Of a stretch of 64,000 nt of DNA, positions 13,601-25,692 are shown in pieces. This stretch comes from Erythrocercus mccallii (lineage: Eukaryota > Chordata > Aves > Passeriformes > Dicruridae): assembly GCA_013397435.1 (NCBI GenBank), contig VZRG01000158.1, forward strand, positions 109,522 to 173,521, written 5' to 3'. Below the pieces are notes generated by a model. That model searched no databases. It was given only the letters and a program-made list of their open reading frames with translations, and was not told where the DNA came from. How positions within the stretch are numbered: position 1 is the stretch's first letter; each line of letters begins with the position of its first letter. The translations under genes were made by a program, and so were the position numbers.

Positions 13601-15018
13601 TGATATTTGTGTATCACAACACTGTAAAACTTCATCTGAGCAGCATCTGAGATTGCAAATGCATGGATTTCCATGAGTGGATTGGTGCTATAGTAGAGTC
13701 TTCATGGGTCTCATGCACCCAGTACTGTGAGGATTACTTCAAAGGGAGTGTGCCGTCTAACAAGTTCAGTACTTAAAATGTGTCAACCTTGTTGTGTGCC
13801 TGCATGTGTTTCTGACAGTGATGAGCAGGAATCCAAATTTAAACTGATTCTCTGAATGAAAGAAGGAAGAAACATTCATGGTATATGCCTTTCAAAAAGA
13901 TGAACAAAACACTGAAAGACCCTTACTTTACCAGGGTTATGGTCAAAGCTGTCCTCAGGTGTGGCGACACTGGATTCCATGCTAAGGATGAGGGGGAAAG
14001 CCATTCTGCTTTTCAGCTCTTTTAGAGGGAATCTGCTACTGACTTCCATGAGCAAACAGCTGTAACCTTGCAGTTCTTAAGAAAAGGATTTAAATAAGAG
14101 AGAATGTCCCCTTGATTTCTAAAAGTTTTGCATGTTTCATTAAAACCAAGGTGACTGAGCAGCAAATGGCAATTCTTGTATTTCAGCTGGCTTATCAGAT
14201 ATCACTGGAGAGATAGTTTCATAACAATTATTGAAATTACCGGATTTAATATACCTTAAATTTTTTCTCTGGACCTACTAATAAATAGCAGTAACTTCAG
14301 CACTCCCATAACACATTAGAAAGACAGTGATTATACAACCCCTGTCTCTGCAGCATGGAAGAGCTATTTACTAAGAGGATTCTCCATCTTTCCATATGTA
14401 GCATCAGCTCCTGATTTTGTCCTGCCTATGGGAGCTGAAAATGAAATGTGTAGAAATCATTTTTCTAATCAAGACTAGAAAATGTCCATCAAAAAAATCA
14501 ATACCATCTCAAATGTATATGGGGTTTTGTTTGTGGTTTTGTTTTATTTTTTAGGAAACAAATAAACATCTCTTTTTTGTCATGTATCTTCAAGTTCCCA
14601 CAATTTCAAAGAAAACTGTTTCCTTATGCAGATAACCCCTTATTCCCCTCTTCTAGTGTGCAGGTTTATGGCATATTTGAATAATCTTTTGTCTATTGTT
14701 CTCTTTTGCTAGTTTACAATGAAAGTAAAAATGTCTTGTAAGAAAAAAATCCTTTTGTTTGTTATCAGTAACCTCTAAGAAACTGGCAAAATCAATCAAC
14801 TTCTACTTTTCCCTATTCCTTAAGAACTAGCAAAAAGTTTCACTTGTAAATGAAATGTTTGGAGATTTTTCTAGATGTAATTTCCATCCTATTTTGACTG
14901 ATCATGTTCTTGTTAAGCAGGTCTTAACTCTTCTTTCTTGCTGCTATTGCCTGCTAACGTAACAGGAGTGGAGAAACGTGTGATTTACCCACAAGTCTCT
15001 TTTGGATTTCAGGGCTAT

Positions 15019-15062
15019 GGTGTGTGTGTGGGTGGGTGTGGATGTGTGTGTATTACATGTGT
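15019..15062 (+). repeat. TG-rich simple repeat
   Basis: An imperfect (TG)n tract with GGGTGGG interruptions. It produces a spurious Thr/His/Pro-rich frame on the opposite strand. Confidence 0.9.
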
Positions 15063-15305
15063 GCAGAAACTGAATCACATCCACATTGCATCCTTCAGTA
15101 ATTTCAAGTGGTTCTTTCCACCAACGCAGTGGGGCACAACATTTATATGCACTGAACTCTGCAATTTTGAAGTTCTTTCCTAATCTAATCAATTCTATGA
15201 TTCTAAAGATTCTCCTTTAAGGCTAATCATGCAGCTGTAGTCAATGCACAGGTTTGGAGTAATATTTTTCACTTAAACTACACTTTTGTTCCATATCCCA
15301 TTTAG

Positions 15306-15620
15306 ATCTCTGCAACTACCTGAAAGGACATTGTAGAAAGTTGGGGGGCAGTCTATTCTCCCTAGTATCAAGCAATAGACCAAGAGGAAATGGCCTCAGG
15401 TTGTGCCAGGGGAAGTTTAGTTTGGATATTAGGAAAGATTTCTTCACAGAAAAGGTGGTCAAGCATTAGAACAGGCTACCTAGGGAAGGGAGTTAATGAC
15501 CATGCCTAGAAGTACTAAAAGACATGTAGATGTGATATGCAGGGACATGATTTAGTGATGGAGTTGGCAGTGTTAGGTTGGACTTGATCTTTTCCAACCT
15601 AAATGATTCTGTGATTCTAT
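15306..15620 (+). mobile_element. CR1 LINE, 3' end fragment
   Basis: This is a classic avian CR1 3' region. The segment starting atctctgcaactacctgaaa is followed by the hallmark motifs ggcctcaggttgtgccagg, ttggatattaggaaagattt and ggtggtcaagcattagaaca. It ends in ttccaacctaaatgattctg and gattctat, the microsatellite-like terminal repeat of CR1. It is 5'-truncated, as most CR1 copies are, and holds no intact reverse transcriptase. Internal differences from the usual consensus suggest moderate age. Plus orientation, antisense to NPSR1. Confidence 0.95.
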
Positions 15621-16300
15621 TAACAAATTATCCTTTGGGCAGTGTCTAGAAAATCTTGGACAAGTTCCAGATGGCAGTTAAGAAACAAATCGGAGTACAA
15701 AAGAAATAATCCTGCACTTTCCATCAGGTAACATTGCTATGCCTTGCTGTACTTAAAAATAAACAAATGGAAAGGTTCCAAGAAAGACCTTCTGTGTAAA
15801 ACTTTGTATTTGGGGATGGGATTTGAGTCAGAGCCTTCTGAGGTCTGATTGAAATGGAGGAAGATTAGGCTCTTAGTTTTCAAAAGTGAATAGTAATCCT
15901 GACATATTTGGTGATGTATGAACACTGGAAGGATTATATAGTCAACTTTAGAGATCTAAATTAGGAATTGAATCCTTCTGTGCAAGTCAGTGAAACTTAA
16001 GCCCAACTATAGAGCTGCTAGGAGTGTTTTGCTCTGTTGGCTATAAAATGAGCATGGGGAGGGCGACTTTGTATCTTACATACCTACAGTGAGGCACCTA
16101 AAATAGATGGCATGAATAATCCCTAAAATGAATACCAGTATGCAAGAATGTAGCCATGAGACTCAATCCAATTAGCTCTGTGACAATTATGTCCCAATTT
16201 TCTTCCCAGGATGGATGTCAAGATGTGGGCTTTCTTCAGACCTACTTCTGTACAAGGCAAGAGGCTAACAGGGCATCTGTCCTCCACCCTCCCTGCTATT
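15621..16300. other. Spacer between CR1 and SINE
   Basis: Non-coding DNA between the two retroposons, within the inferred NPSR1 intron. No repeat or gene is recognised. Confidence 0.5.
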
Positions 16301-16443
16301 ACACAGAATCACAGAACATTCTAAGTTGGAAGGGACTCTCAAGGATCACCAAGTCCACCTCTTAAGTGAATGGCCCATAAGGAGATCAAACCCACAATCT
16401 TGGCATTATTAGCACCAAACGCTCACTAGCTGAGTTAATCTCA
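16301..16443 (-). mobile_element. tRNA-Ile-derived SINE with CR1-like tail (TguSINE1-type)
   Basis: Read on the minus strand, bases 16443 down to 16371 follow a tRNA-Ile(AAT) gene: ttaactcagctagtgagcg (box A region), a ggtgctaataatgcc anticodon arm with AAT, gggtttgatctcc (box B region) and a final gggcca. The next about 70 bases read ggacttggtgatccttgaga, tcccttccaac and ttctgtgattctgtgt, which is a CR1 3' tail. Known: this tRNA-Ile/CR1 fusion is the structure of the zebra finch SINE TguSINE1, copied by CR1 enzymes. Inferred: the copy is degraded, not a working tRNA gene, and marks the host as a passerine. Confidence 0.9.
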
Positions 16444-19400
16444 GTATTAGCGATGTTGTATAAAGCAAAAGGTGTAATGCTCCAAATAACAGTAACTTCC
16501 TCAGGTGGAGAAAGTCACAGACAAAAATTGCTTTGGTCAAAGACCTGCAAATGTAAATTTCACCTACTAGTCAAACACCCAGCTGTAGGACAACGAAGGT
16601 GTCTGAAGATGCCTAATCTGCATTTCACGTGGCTGACTAGAAAAGACTACCAAGATTAGAATTTTGTTGTTCTTTTTGCTGTTGCTTTCAAATAGCACAT
16701 GGCTGCTCTAACATATGAGCCCAGACCATACTGCATTTTTGTCTTACAGGCCTCCAAGTGCTGTAGTTGCCCATACAAACCTTTACAATCTCTACCCAAC
16801 TGGTATCAGCAGAGCTGTGACAGTGCAGTAATTTAGCTGCACAGTGCAAGTCTCAGCATAGGGTTAGAGAAATTATATTGCAGGTGAAAGTGGGGGGTAA
16901 AAAGCTACTGGCAAAAAAGAAAAACCAACAAATCAGCTGAAAGGAAATGTTTTCATTTGAGTCACACAGATGTCTAGTCAAAAACATTTCTATGCAAAGA
17001 TCTGAAGGTATGACAGCTTCTTTTGAAAGAATAGAAATGGTAAATATGGACCTCCTTTGAAAAAGATAGGGCATATAAGTCCATTCATCGCTTTTAATCC
17101 TTTCAGAAATGATTTATTAGCCAGGAAAAGCAAACAGAACAACTGATTCCATCTTAGTTTAAAATGGCATGATCTGGGGAGATAGAGATAGGATTGTCAC
17201 TAAGATGTTACATTAATGGTTTTTATTTCCTTTTTGGGGATGTCAAGGGGCCCAAACCTCAGGCATGGCATTCAGAAACACTCCTGGATAACTTGGGAAC
17301 AGAAGTCTGGTGCCTGCTTGTGATTTTAGATATACACAAATACTGCAAAGTAATAATCATTGCAAAGTGTATTGCATATTTATAGGCATGTTGTAGTTAG
17401 TTTTTCCCTTGCTTTAGAAGCAAGAGGATTTATGAACTGAAGCCTTTTAAGTCCCTAAAGTCTATATAAGGAAACACTCAAAATCTTTGTACAAGAATCA
17501 ACATATCTACTGAAAACACTTCATAACTCAAAAAGATTACAAATTAAAAAAGGCTATATCTGGCTTCAGAGCGTTAAAGTGATTGAGATGCAGGTGAAAT
17601 GAGGGCATATCATCTTTGTTGCTAAATTCTCAGGTCCCAGGTGATCCACTAAAATGTGGAAAAAAACCACGTGACCATATTCTACACTAAAAGAGTACTG
17701 GAACTATTGACAGGCAGAGAGAGTGTGTCTGCTGTTTTGCATTTGCAGAGGGAGATAGAGTTTATATCCCTAGGTGCTCTGGAAATTCCACTCTGACTCC
17801 CTGTGTATGATGAACACACAAACTGTCCCCTTCCAGAACAGTTTAGTACAGCATTTAGGTACTGTACTTTGAGGAAAGAAAAGAGTTTTTCATGAGTTCT
17901 CTTTGACTGTGTGAACCTCAGTTCTGTGCTTGGGTTTAAGCTACAGAGTGATTTTTGCTACCTGAAAGGGATCTGAACACCACTGTTCACAGAAAACAGA
18001 AAACAAAACACTGGTTTAAGGATGTCTGCCTAGTGGGTTGTGATTGCATTAATTACAAATCATGAATCATGGACATCTTGTTCCTGCATTTGTAAGATTA
18101 AAGAAAGCTATATAAATAAAAGTCATTACAGGTTTTTTAAGGGGATGACCATGCTTGCTTCCAGTAGCAAATTTGGAGAGCTCATTAGTTTTATATTACC
18201 ACTGTTGGGAGGGACACTTCATTCTACTCTTATAGTTACTGCAAATGAGCTTTTTTGGGGGTTTTTTTGTGGTGCTAGTGCTGCTGCTTCCTACTGCAGT
18301 GAGCCTAGTGGACAGAGTCTTAGCAAACACAAATACTGTGTCCAGCCCTGGACATTCCAGTGAGCCCCTGAGAAAGTATTTAATTATATGAAACTACATG
18401 AGCATTAAGAAAAATATAGCATAAGAGGCTTCCATCTGTGGGCTGGTTAAAAAACAGTTAGAATTTGGTTTGGAATTGGATTCTAAAGCAGAAGTTGCAG
18501 AAGAGCAGAAGAAGCTCATTTCTGCATTCTCCAAATGTCCCATCTCTACAATAGCTCCCAGTCAGCTTTTTGGGTACCTCATTCTGGCCTAAAACTCTCT
18601 GGTTACTGCATCAAGATTTGATCCATCACTGTTTCTTTGTCTTTCCTCATATACTTGCCTGACTCCAATCCTTTTGGGCACATGCAATAAAGTCAAAGGT
18701 GATCCGACTGCCCCGAATTGCTGCCAAGTCTCCTCTACCTCTCCTAGTTTTGTGGTGTCATAACTTTACCTTTTTCAGGAGGTAAATATTGCACCAAAAA
18801 AAGTTTCTTTTGCTTTATACCTCACAGGAAAGTAGTGTAACTCCATGGATTGTTTGAGCACTAGTCCTGAATTCAATGTTCCTACACTGCTAGACTGGGT
18901 CAGAACAAAGTATTTTCAGAATATCAAGTTTTCTAGATCAGACCTCTGGTTTCAGGACCTCTAAAACATGACATCTACTCTATTTTCTCTGCGCATTTTC
19001 CTTTGGCTGCCTGATCAAACACTGTGAAATAGAAACCTTGATATCCCTAAAGAGAACATATCTCCTTCACATAAAGCTTCTTTCTGTCTCTCAGTCTTAA
19101 TGATGAAGTTCACTTCTAGTTTCTTTTCCTACCTTCTGAGCATATTCCACTTTTTACCCCATCTACTTCAGGGCTGGTTTGGGAGAAAAATGCATTTTAA
19201 GAGGGATCCGTGTATTGGATACTTTCCTCAGGAAAATAGAAACTATGTTTTGACTAATCATTTATGCAGAGATAAATGAATACACACAGAAATGCAGAAA
19301 TATTCATGGCTCTTTACGTAAGAAATCTTAGAGTATAGTAAAAGATGATTCATAATATCAAGCTGGAATTGTACAGCACTAGTGTCCAAGTTGCATATTA

Positions 19401-22400
19401 CAAACTAGAGAACTATGACTCATCTTCAAATCTGAGTAAAAGTTCAAAGGAGAATTTGAGTTTCTCCTAGATGTTATTAAGTTTCCAGGAATGGCAATGG
19501 ATAGCAAATCTCATTTGCCTCGTTCTGCCACAGAGTATTGCAGGCTGTGACCACATTTATCTTATCCTGCATTATGTCTCAGTTTGTGGGGGCACGCTAA
19601 TACATACCTAACTTAAAGTAAGTCCCATGTTGATTTCCTCTTACTGAATTAGTCTTCTTGGCAGAATCAGGATAGAAAAATTATTGTTTCTTTTCCAGGC
19701 AACTAATGCAGCCATGCAACAAATTTTCTTATTCACGTAGTTTCATGGGATGCATTGAATAAGCAATACTAATATTGCTGTGTTTACACCCAGAGACCAT
19801 TTTTGCTCTTGGTAAATTGAATCACATTTTTTTCTGTGGGTGCAAAATGAAAGTTGTACTAAATGCTATAGTTTCCTAGCCTATGGAGGAGAGGTAGATG
19901 TAATCTATTTCTTTCCCTATTTATCAAGGCATGTGTACAGTCAGGTGATTTGCAGAGTTCTTAGACTTCCAGCTAGGGGTTTGGGAATCAAGCTGCTTGC
20001 AGAAGTGAGGAATTTGGATGCCATTGGGTACACCATAAAATTTCGGTGTCTGTGCCTGAGGGAATATTAACAAATTACACTCTTTCTTACCAATCTTGAC
20101 AAACCTTTTTCAGCAGTGATGGGAGCATGCAGTGCAGAACACAGATGATCCATTAGCAGAGACAGTTTCCTTACATTAATTACGCTTTCAAGAGGTTTTA
20201 GGACATAATGAGTATAAGAAATGCACATGTCCTTCTTTCAATTTTAGCAATGAATTCTGCAGCACAATTGTAACTTCCTCTAAATTTTCTTTTCTGCAGG
20301 TAGGATGATGGAACCTCTCACCTTTCTTCAGCCTTCATATTTTTCCTAAAAATTACCAGACAATTAGTGTGGAAAGAGGAGGAAGACAGATTTCTGGGAA
20401 TTAGTTCAATTCTGTGCATTAAGTTTCTGTGTCTTAGGTGGACAATCATGTAAATCATATTGGCAGGTTCCGGCAAGACCCAGCTGGCAAGATAGGCAAG
20501 TTTCCCAGTATAACTGGGAACTCTGTAGACTTTTTGGCTGCCAACAGTCCACCTCCATTAAGGTGACTTGCTGATTTAGCTGCTAATTGGCTCTGTGCAA
20601 TTAACTTCCAATGCTCATAATCACTGTGATGTCTAAAGTACTTGTAAAACTGATGAATTTGTAAGTATGATTTCTCTAAAGTGCAGAAATATTCCAAGTA
20701 TCATTTTCCAGATGAAAAGCTGGAACAGAGACCATTATCTGTTAATCATGTTCTACATGTTAATTTTGGTAATGGTGTTATTATATTAAGCTTTTCTACA
20801 GATCATGGAGTAACAAGTCATCTTCATTCTTTCAAGTCACACAGAACAAAGAAGAAAATTATTGAAGGACAGGCATAGTCCATTAAAGCAGTCAGTGCCC
20901 TACTGGTTTTGGTGTAGGGGGAAAAAATGAAGAAGGACAAAATTTGTCCATGTTCTTGTAGCTGCACAGTTAGATGCACTCATTTAGTGCATTTTACCAG
21001 AAAATTAGTCTGTAGTCTCTGCCTTCAGTCATCTGATCCACAGGCCCCATAGAAGCCCGTGATTGAGCCCAGTTGGTTTTAGTCTCACATGCTCACATGC
21101 TCTCTCTGGGCAGAAGCAGCACAGAAATAAAGCAGCACACATTGCTTTAGCAGGGTCCATTTCTACCTGTATCCTTGCATTGCCCTCTCACAGCAGGTTC
21201 TCAGCGTGGTGGCTTTTTACCAAACACTACACAAAACGAGTACAGCTGATAAGAACCAAGGCCTTAAACTTTCCGGGAGCAACTGAAGAAGGTAGCAATG
21301 ATACAAATATCTTTATATCATTTTTTAAATTACCTCTTTGTATTTTTAATGTCATTTTCAAGTCATCCCTTAGGATTTGGTATTTATACCCTAATATGGA
21401 CTATATAACTACACATGCTTACAGAACATCCTTTGTTTTCCTATTTATATGTGAACTACCATGGAAGTTGGGTGATGTTCTTTCTATTTTCTCTCTTCAT
21501 TACAGCCACAGCAATACCTATATGAGCACATATTTCTAAACAAGACTGCCAGACTATAGCTTGAAATGTGGCATGCAGTAAAGTGCCTACATGTATTTCT
21601 ACCCCTAACAATGGACAAAATGTAACACTGTTCCTAAAGTATTGATCTCTGCTAAATGGTGGAATAGAAATACACTGTGCTAAAGGCCATGACATTTCAA
21701 GTTCCAAATTTCCAGATGTTAATGATTGAGAAAAAGATCTAAATAAACTACCGATTTCTGGTCAATAAAAGGAACTTAAATACATTCCTCTGTCAGTAGT
21801 AGTTAAAGTTGAATGGAAAATAATGAGAAGCAAAAGTCTTTCTTTTCATTCATTCTTTTCAATTCATTTCTTTTAATTCAAATTCAAACTTTTTAAATGT
21901 ATTGCTTGATTGGTTTTGGAATTGGTCAAATAACAACAGTTCTTGGTGTATTAACTCTTTGGCCCATGAATTACCTTTCTTATCCACTACTGCTCAAATA
22001 ATTGGGTTTGATATATGCCTTATATATGCCTGCTTTTACATTTTGAGAGTAAATTTAAGAAGGCTTTCATTTGGTAGAGTGGGGTAAACTGACCTATACA
22101 GATAAAAATGTGTGAACAAACCATCTTTTCTGAAAACAACAATATTTCACTTCAATAGTTCCAGCTTTTTACGGTGCCTGTGAACTCATCCCACTCTTTG
22201 ATCTTGAGCCACTTGGTGATTTCAGTTGGAGGCAAACATCTTAAATACACTAAGGCTCTGAAGTTATGTGAAATGGTATCAGGCAGGGGAAGATGTGAGA
22301 GACTTCCTGCCAGGAGAGATGGCTATGCCATGAGCATAACCTGTGCTAAACTCAGAAGAACTCTGTTTGGGGAAAAGTGTTTAGAAATACCCTCCCCACA

Positions 22401-25400
22401 GGGTAATCTTTGGAGCTTGCTCTTTCTGAGAAACTAAATTACCTTGGAGAGAGAAATCTGTAGGAAACCTAGCTTTAGGTTTGCACAGACGAACTTGTTT
22501 CTAAGAACAACATTTTTACAGAAGAGGAATATGCCCATAGGCAAACTGAAAACTGAACACAAGGCAAATATAGCAATATTCCCCTTTGTTAAATTAGCTG
22601 ATGCTGAGTGATTAGTACTATTGTTCAGCTCACCTGTTGATTCTTAGCTGATTTCCTAGTGCTTAATTCCCAGATAATTTCAAAGAGAATCATGCACTAA
22701 CTGAGAGCTAGACATAGACTTAAATGTGGTACTGACACAAGCATTGTGTAAGTGTATATTTAATGTGAAATACTGTGAATCCAGGCTTCAGGAACGTCCT
22801 TAAGCATTCTGAAGTTGAAGGGATTACTCACATTCCTACAGATCCCTGCAACCTTGAGCACCACATTGAATTATGATGTAGTAAAGGATCAGTAAGAGTC
22901 TTCTCTAGATTTGCTGACTGGGTTGAAGCACTGAATTCTATCGGTTAGTTAACCTCAATCAGTTAGTTGATTCTCATCTGCATCTGGCTTGGCAACCAGT
23001 CAAGAAGAACAACAAGGCTCACTTCCTATTCATGTATTATGCACGATTTTGCTTTGAATACCTTGTTTATTCTAACACAAAGGCTGTATTTTAATTTCAT
23101 TTTGGTATTACATTAGAGGGAAAATGTGAGAATTGAGAGCACCACTCAACGATTGAGCCACAGATCAATAGAGAAAAAGTTTTTAAATGGCTTTGAAATG
23201 CCTGCATTAATAAAGCTATATCCATTATTCTTCTTTCTGCTACTGGACAGAAATAATAAATATTTTAAGAACCTCAAAATAGATGGAAGTAGTAATATTG
23301 ACTAAGCAGAAACTGTTTGCCAGAAGATTAAGCTTTAGTTGGTAGGATTTAAATGTGCTTGGCATGTCAAAGCAATGTGACAAGTCAGTGTTTTCATAAT
23401 GTTCTGCGTCTACCTCATAACTTGTGAAAGGAAGATGGCTGTTGCCAGCTTGCTTTGTTCGTAATAATATTTTTAAAGATAAGAAAGTGAAATGGCTCCA
23501 TTTCAGGAATTAAGTAATTTCCTTGTGCCAAGATACTGACAAGCAGTCTTGGTGTGGGAAGATTAATTAGAGTTCTGACTCCTGCATCACAAAAAAGAAA
23601 TCGACATTGCTTGAAAGGAACCTTGCTGTTCAAGCTGGAGCTACTTCTTTTAACATTGCAGATGTGAATGTCAAGTGAGTTTTCTATGTGAATTTTTGTA
23701 ATATGAAATGAAACAGACTGTTGAACTCAGGCAATTTTAAAAGTCAAGGATAATTTTAAGGAAGGGGAAGTCAGAAGAATCAGCAAGTGGAACACAGATC
23801 TCAGTCATAACATCGGCTATATAGCACTATTTGCTGCCCACATCTAATGGTATATTTGCCTTGTTATCTTTGCTGATCTGTCGCTGATTCTTTCAGCTCC
23901 CTCAAACTGCACTTGCAATGCTTTCCTCTCCCTTCATACTGACAGTATTTAAACCCCTAGTGAATAGTTCTCTATGCACTTTCTTTCTAATACAGAAAGT
24001 CCTCTTTCCTATGGGTACAAAATGGAAAAACTCCCACTTATCCAGCACAGCAACAGCATCAGACTCCTCCCAGTACACCTGACAGTAAGCAGAAAATGGA
24101 TGATGTCCATCTGGGGCTTCCTCTGCTCTTCTGCTCTTTGCCTGTACTTCTGCTTGGCTGACTGAGTACATTCCATTCGCCTGGGATCGGGAACTCTTTG
24201 AGCAGAGACTGTTTATTTTGAAACTCCTGTGAACATTGTAATGTTTGATTTGTGATTGATGCTTCCAAGCTGTGGCGTGAGGCTGTATTGACCTGCCTTA
24301 CCTGATGGAAAATACCACTGGCACATGAAGAAAGTGGCATAAAGGTCATGATTGAGATAAGAAGTCAAATCATTTATTGCAGATGACTCAGGCAAACAGG
24401 AAAACCAGCTGTCAGCACTTTAGAAGAGGAGTCACTGCAAACCTTCACCTCTTCACTTTGCAAGAATTCTTACATCACCTGTTACAGGCCAGCCTCTTTG
24501 CATCAATTTGCACACCATGGTCTATCTGTTTCAGCTGAGAGTAGTTCTTCAAACTGAACATGCTCCTGTGCAGATGTGGTTGAGACCATGGAGTTCATTT
24601 ATTTACAAAAAAGCATGTTGAAAATTGGGCAGTGTACTGCTTTGTTTTTCCTGTTTGTACACAGGTACAACAGACACCAAAGGAGGATGTGGTATTGTTG
24701 AAAAATTATGTATTAAATGGCTCTTTAGTGAAAAAGTTCTGTAATTGCTATCATAGCTTGGGAGGGGGGAAAGCAATAGAAAGCATATAAATATATCCGA
24801 TATACACAAACAGTACCACACAGATGTCTTGTAAGCAGGGATTAGTAGCAGGACACTGTTATAGAAACAGCACATATTTTCCCTTGGGAAACTTAAACCC
24901 CCACAAATGTAGTCCATTCAAGACCACAGAGAAACAATGTGCTGTTTATATTTGCCTTTCCTTCTTGCTGAGACTGACATTTTACAAACCAGGCTTCCAT
25001 ACATTTCACATTCTGTTTAAAAACTAAAGTCCTTGGATCAGCATCCTTTTGTCCATTTAAAATAAACCTAAATTAATTTATCTCCACCTTTATATTGTTG
25101 TATTTCTCCTACTTCATTAAACCGGACAACATGAAGTTATTTTCACTCTTCACTGCAGGAGCATAATCGATGGAGTAGTTTTAGTAGAAAAACACAAGAG
25201 TTTCATCTTAAACTAGTTAAATTTAAGCAGTTCCATGACAACAGCTGGAGATGTACCTTCTGGGAAATGCAGATGCAAACTCAGACTGGAAGATAAGATT
25301 TAGTGACATCAAGGAGTTGCAGCTGCTGCATGCTACTACATCTAGCAACATCTTTTTTATTCAGAGTCAGACTGAGCCCTAAGATAAGCAGCCATCCTTT

Positions 25401-25526
25401 TGCTTTGTGGCAAACTGCAACTGGACATTAGGTGGCAACTGAATTCTTCACCACTCAACTTACATTTTTTATTTGTCATTTTAATAGTGATTCCTGTGCA
25501 GGTCAGGTACCCTTTCCCCTCCCATA
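16444..25526. other. Non-coding DNA, inferred NPSR1 intron
   Basis: This stretch lies directly downstream of the recognised exon in the sense of NPSR1 transcription. I looked on the minus strand for the next exon, which in human encodes the helix 2 to loop 1 segment containing INWRFTGDF and RVVRYLQ, and did not see it. The 158-codon open frame at 21063-21539 on the plus strand shows no recognisable domain. No clear transposable element was identified. Confidence 0.55.
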
Positions 25527-25532
25527 CACTAC
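25527..25532 (-). promoter_or_regulatory. NPSR1: 5' splice site of the NPSR1 exon
   Basis: The minus strand reads ACAG|gtagtg. The exon side fits the consensus well. Position +5 is T rather than G, so this is a moderate donor. Its phase (one base of a split codon left over) agrees with the human exon boundary before the helix 2 Asp. Confidence 0.85.
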
Positions 25533-25665
25533 CTGTGATTGCCAGCTGAGTAACAAAGTAGGTCATTCGAGATTTCCGCTTCCTCCTCCAGGTAGAGAAG
25601 AGCACGATGGCATTTCCAACAATTGTGACAATAAAGAGAATCCAAAGAGTCACCAGCTGCTCTGT
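25533..25665 (-). CDS. NPSR1: Neuropeptide S receptor 1, internal coding exon (helix 1 to start of helix 2)
   Basis: This is one internal exon of a class A G-protein-coupled receptor that binds neuropeptide S at the cell surface. Seen: 133 nt coding for 44 residues plus one base. It starts TEQLVTLW, carries the helix 1 segment with the GN motif (IVGNAIVLF), then a very basic first intracellular loop (STWRRKRKSRM) and the helix 2 start (YFVTQLAIT). The acceptor follows a pyrimidine tract (cccttctttccattgcag) and the donor is ACAG|gtagtg, a fairly weak match beyond GT. The exon begins in phase 0 and its last G opens a split codon. In human NPSR1 that codon is the conserved helix 2 Asp (2.50). 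Known: from memory of the human protein about four residues in five agree, and the changes are conservative. The loop WRRK-KSRM is distinctive among vasopressin-like receptors. Inferred: this is coding exon 2; exon 1 lies at higher coordinates and exon 3 onward lies below position 1. A related receptor is possible but less likely. Confidence 0.94.
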
Positions 25666-25692
25666 CTGCAATGGAAAGAAGGGGGAAAAGCA
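25666..25692 (-). promoter_or_regulatory. NPSR1: 3' splice site and pyrimidine tract of the NPSR1 exon
   Basis: On the minus strand, C/T-rich sequence (cttttcccccttctttcc) leads into attgcag, directly before the first exon base. A second AG lies 4 bases into the exon, but using it would break the frame, so the TTGCAG site is chosen. Confidence 0.85.

Larger units (their letters stand above)
8095..15305. other. Non-coding DNA, inferred NPSR1 intron
   Basis: No gene is supported. This stretch contains a short reverse CR1 scrap near 10571, a 23-base tandem duplication near 9514 and a TG-rich tract near 15020, which are listed separately. The remainder is AT-rich and unremarkable by eye, with only short chance frames. 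Confidence 0.55.

Noticed and set aside
16371..16443. tRNA-Ile(AAT)-like gene on the minus strand
   Set aside because: The match is clear, but arm bases are mutated and it runs straight into a CR1 tail, so it is the head of a SINE rather than a working tRNA gene.
21063..21539. 158-codon plus-strand open frame
   Set aside because: No recognisable domain, composition typical of AT-rich intron, and no flanking splice or promoter signals that single it out.
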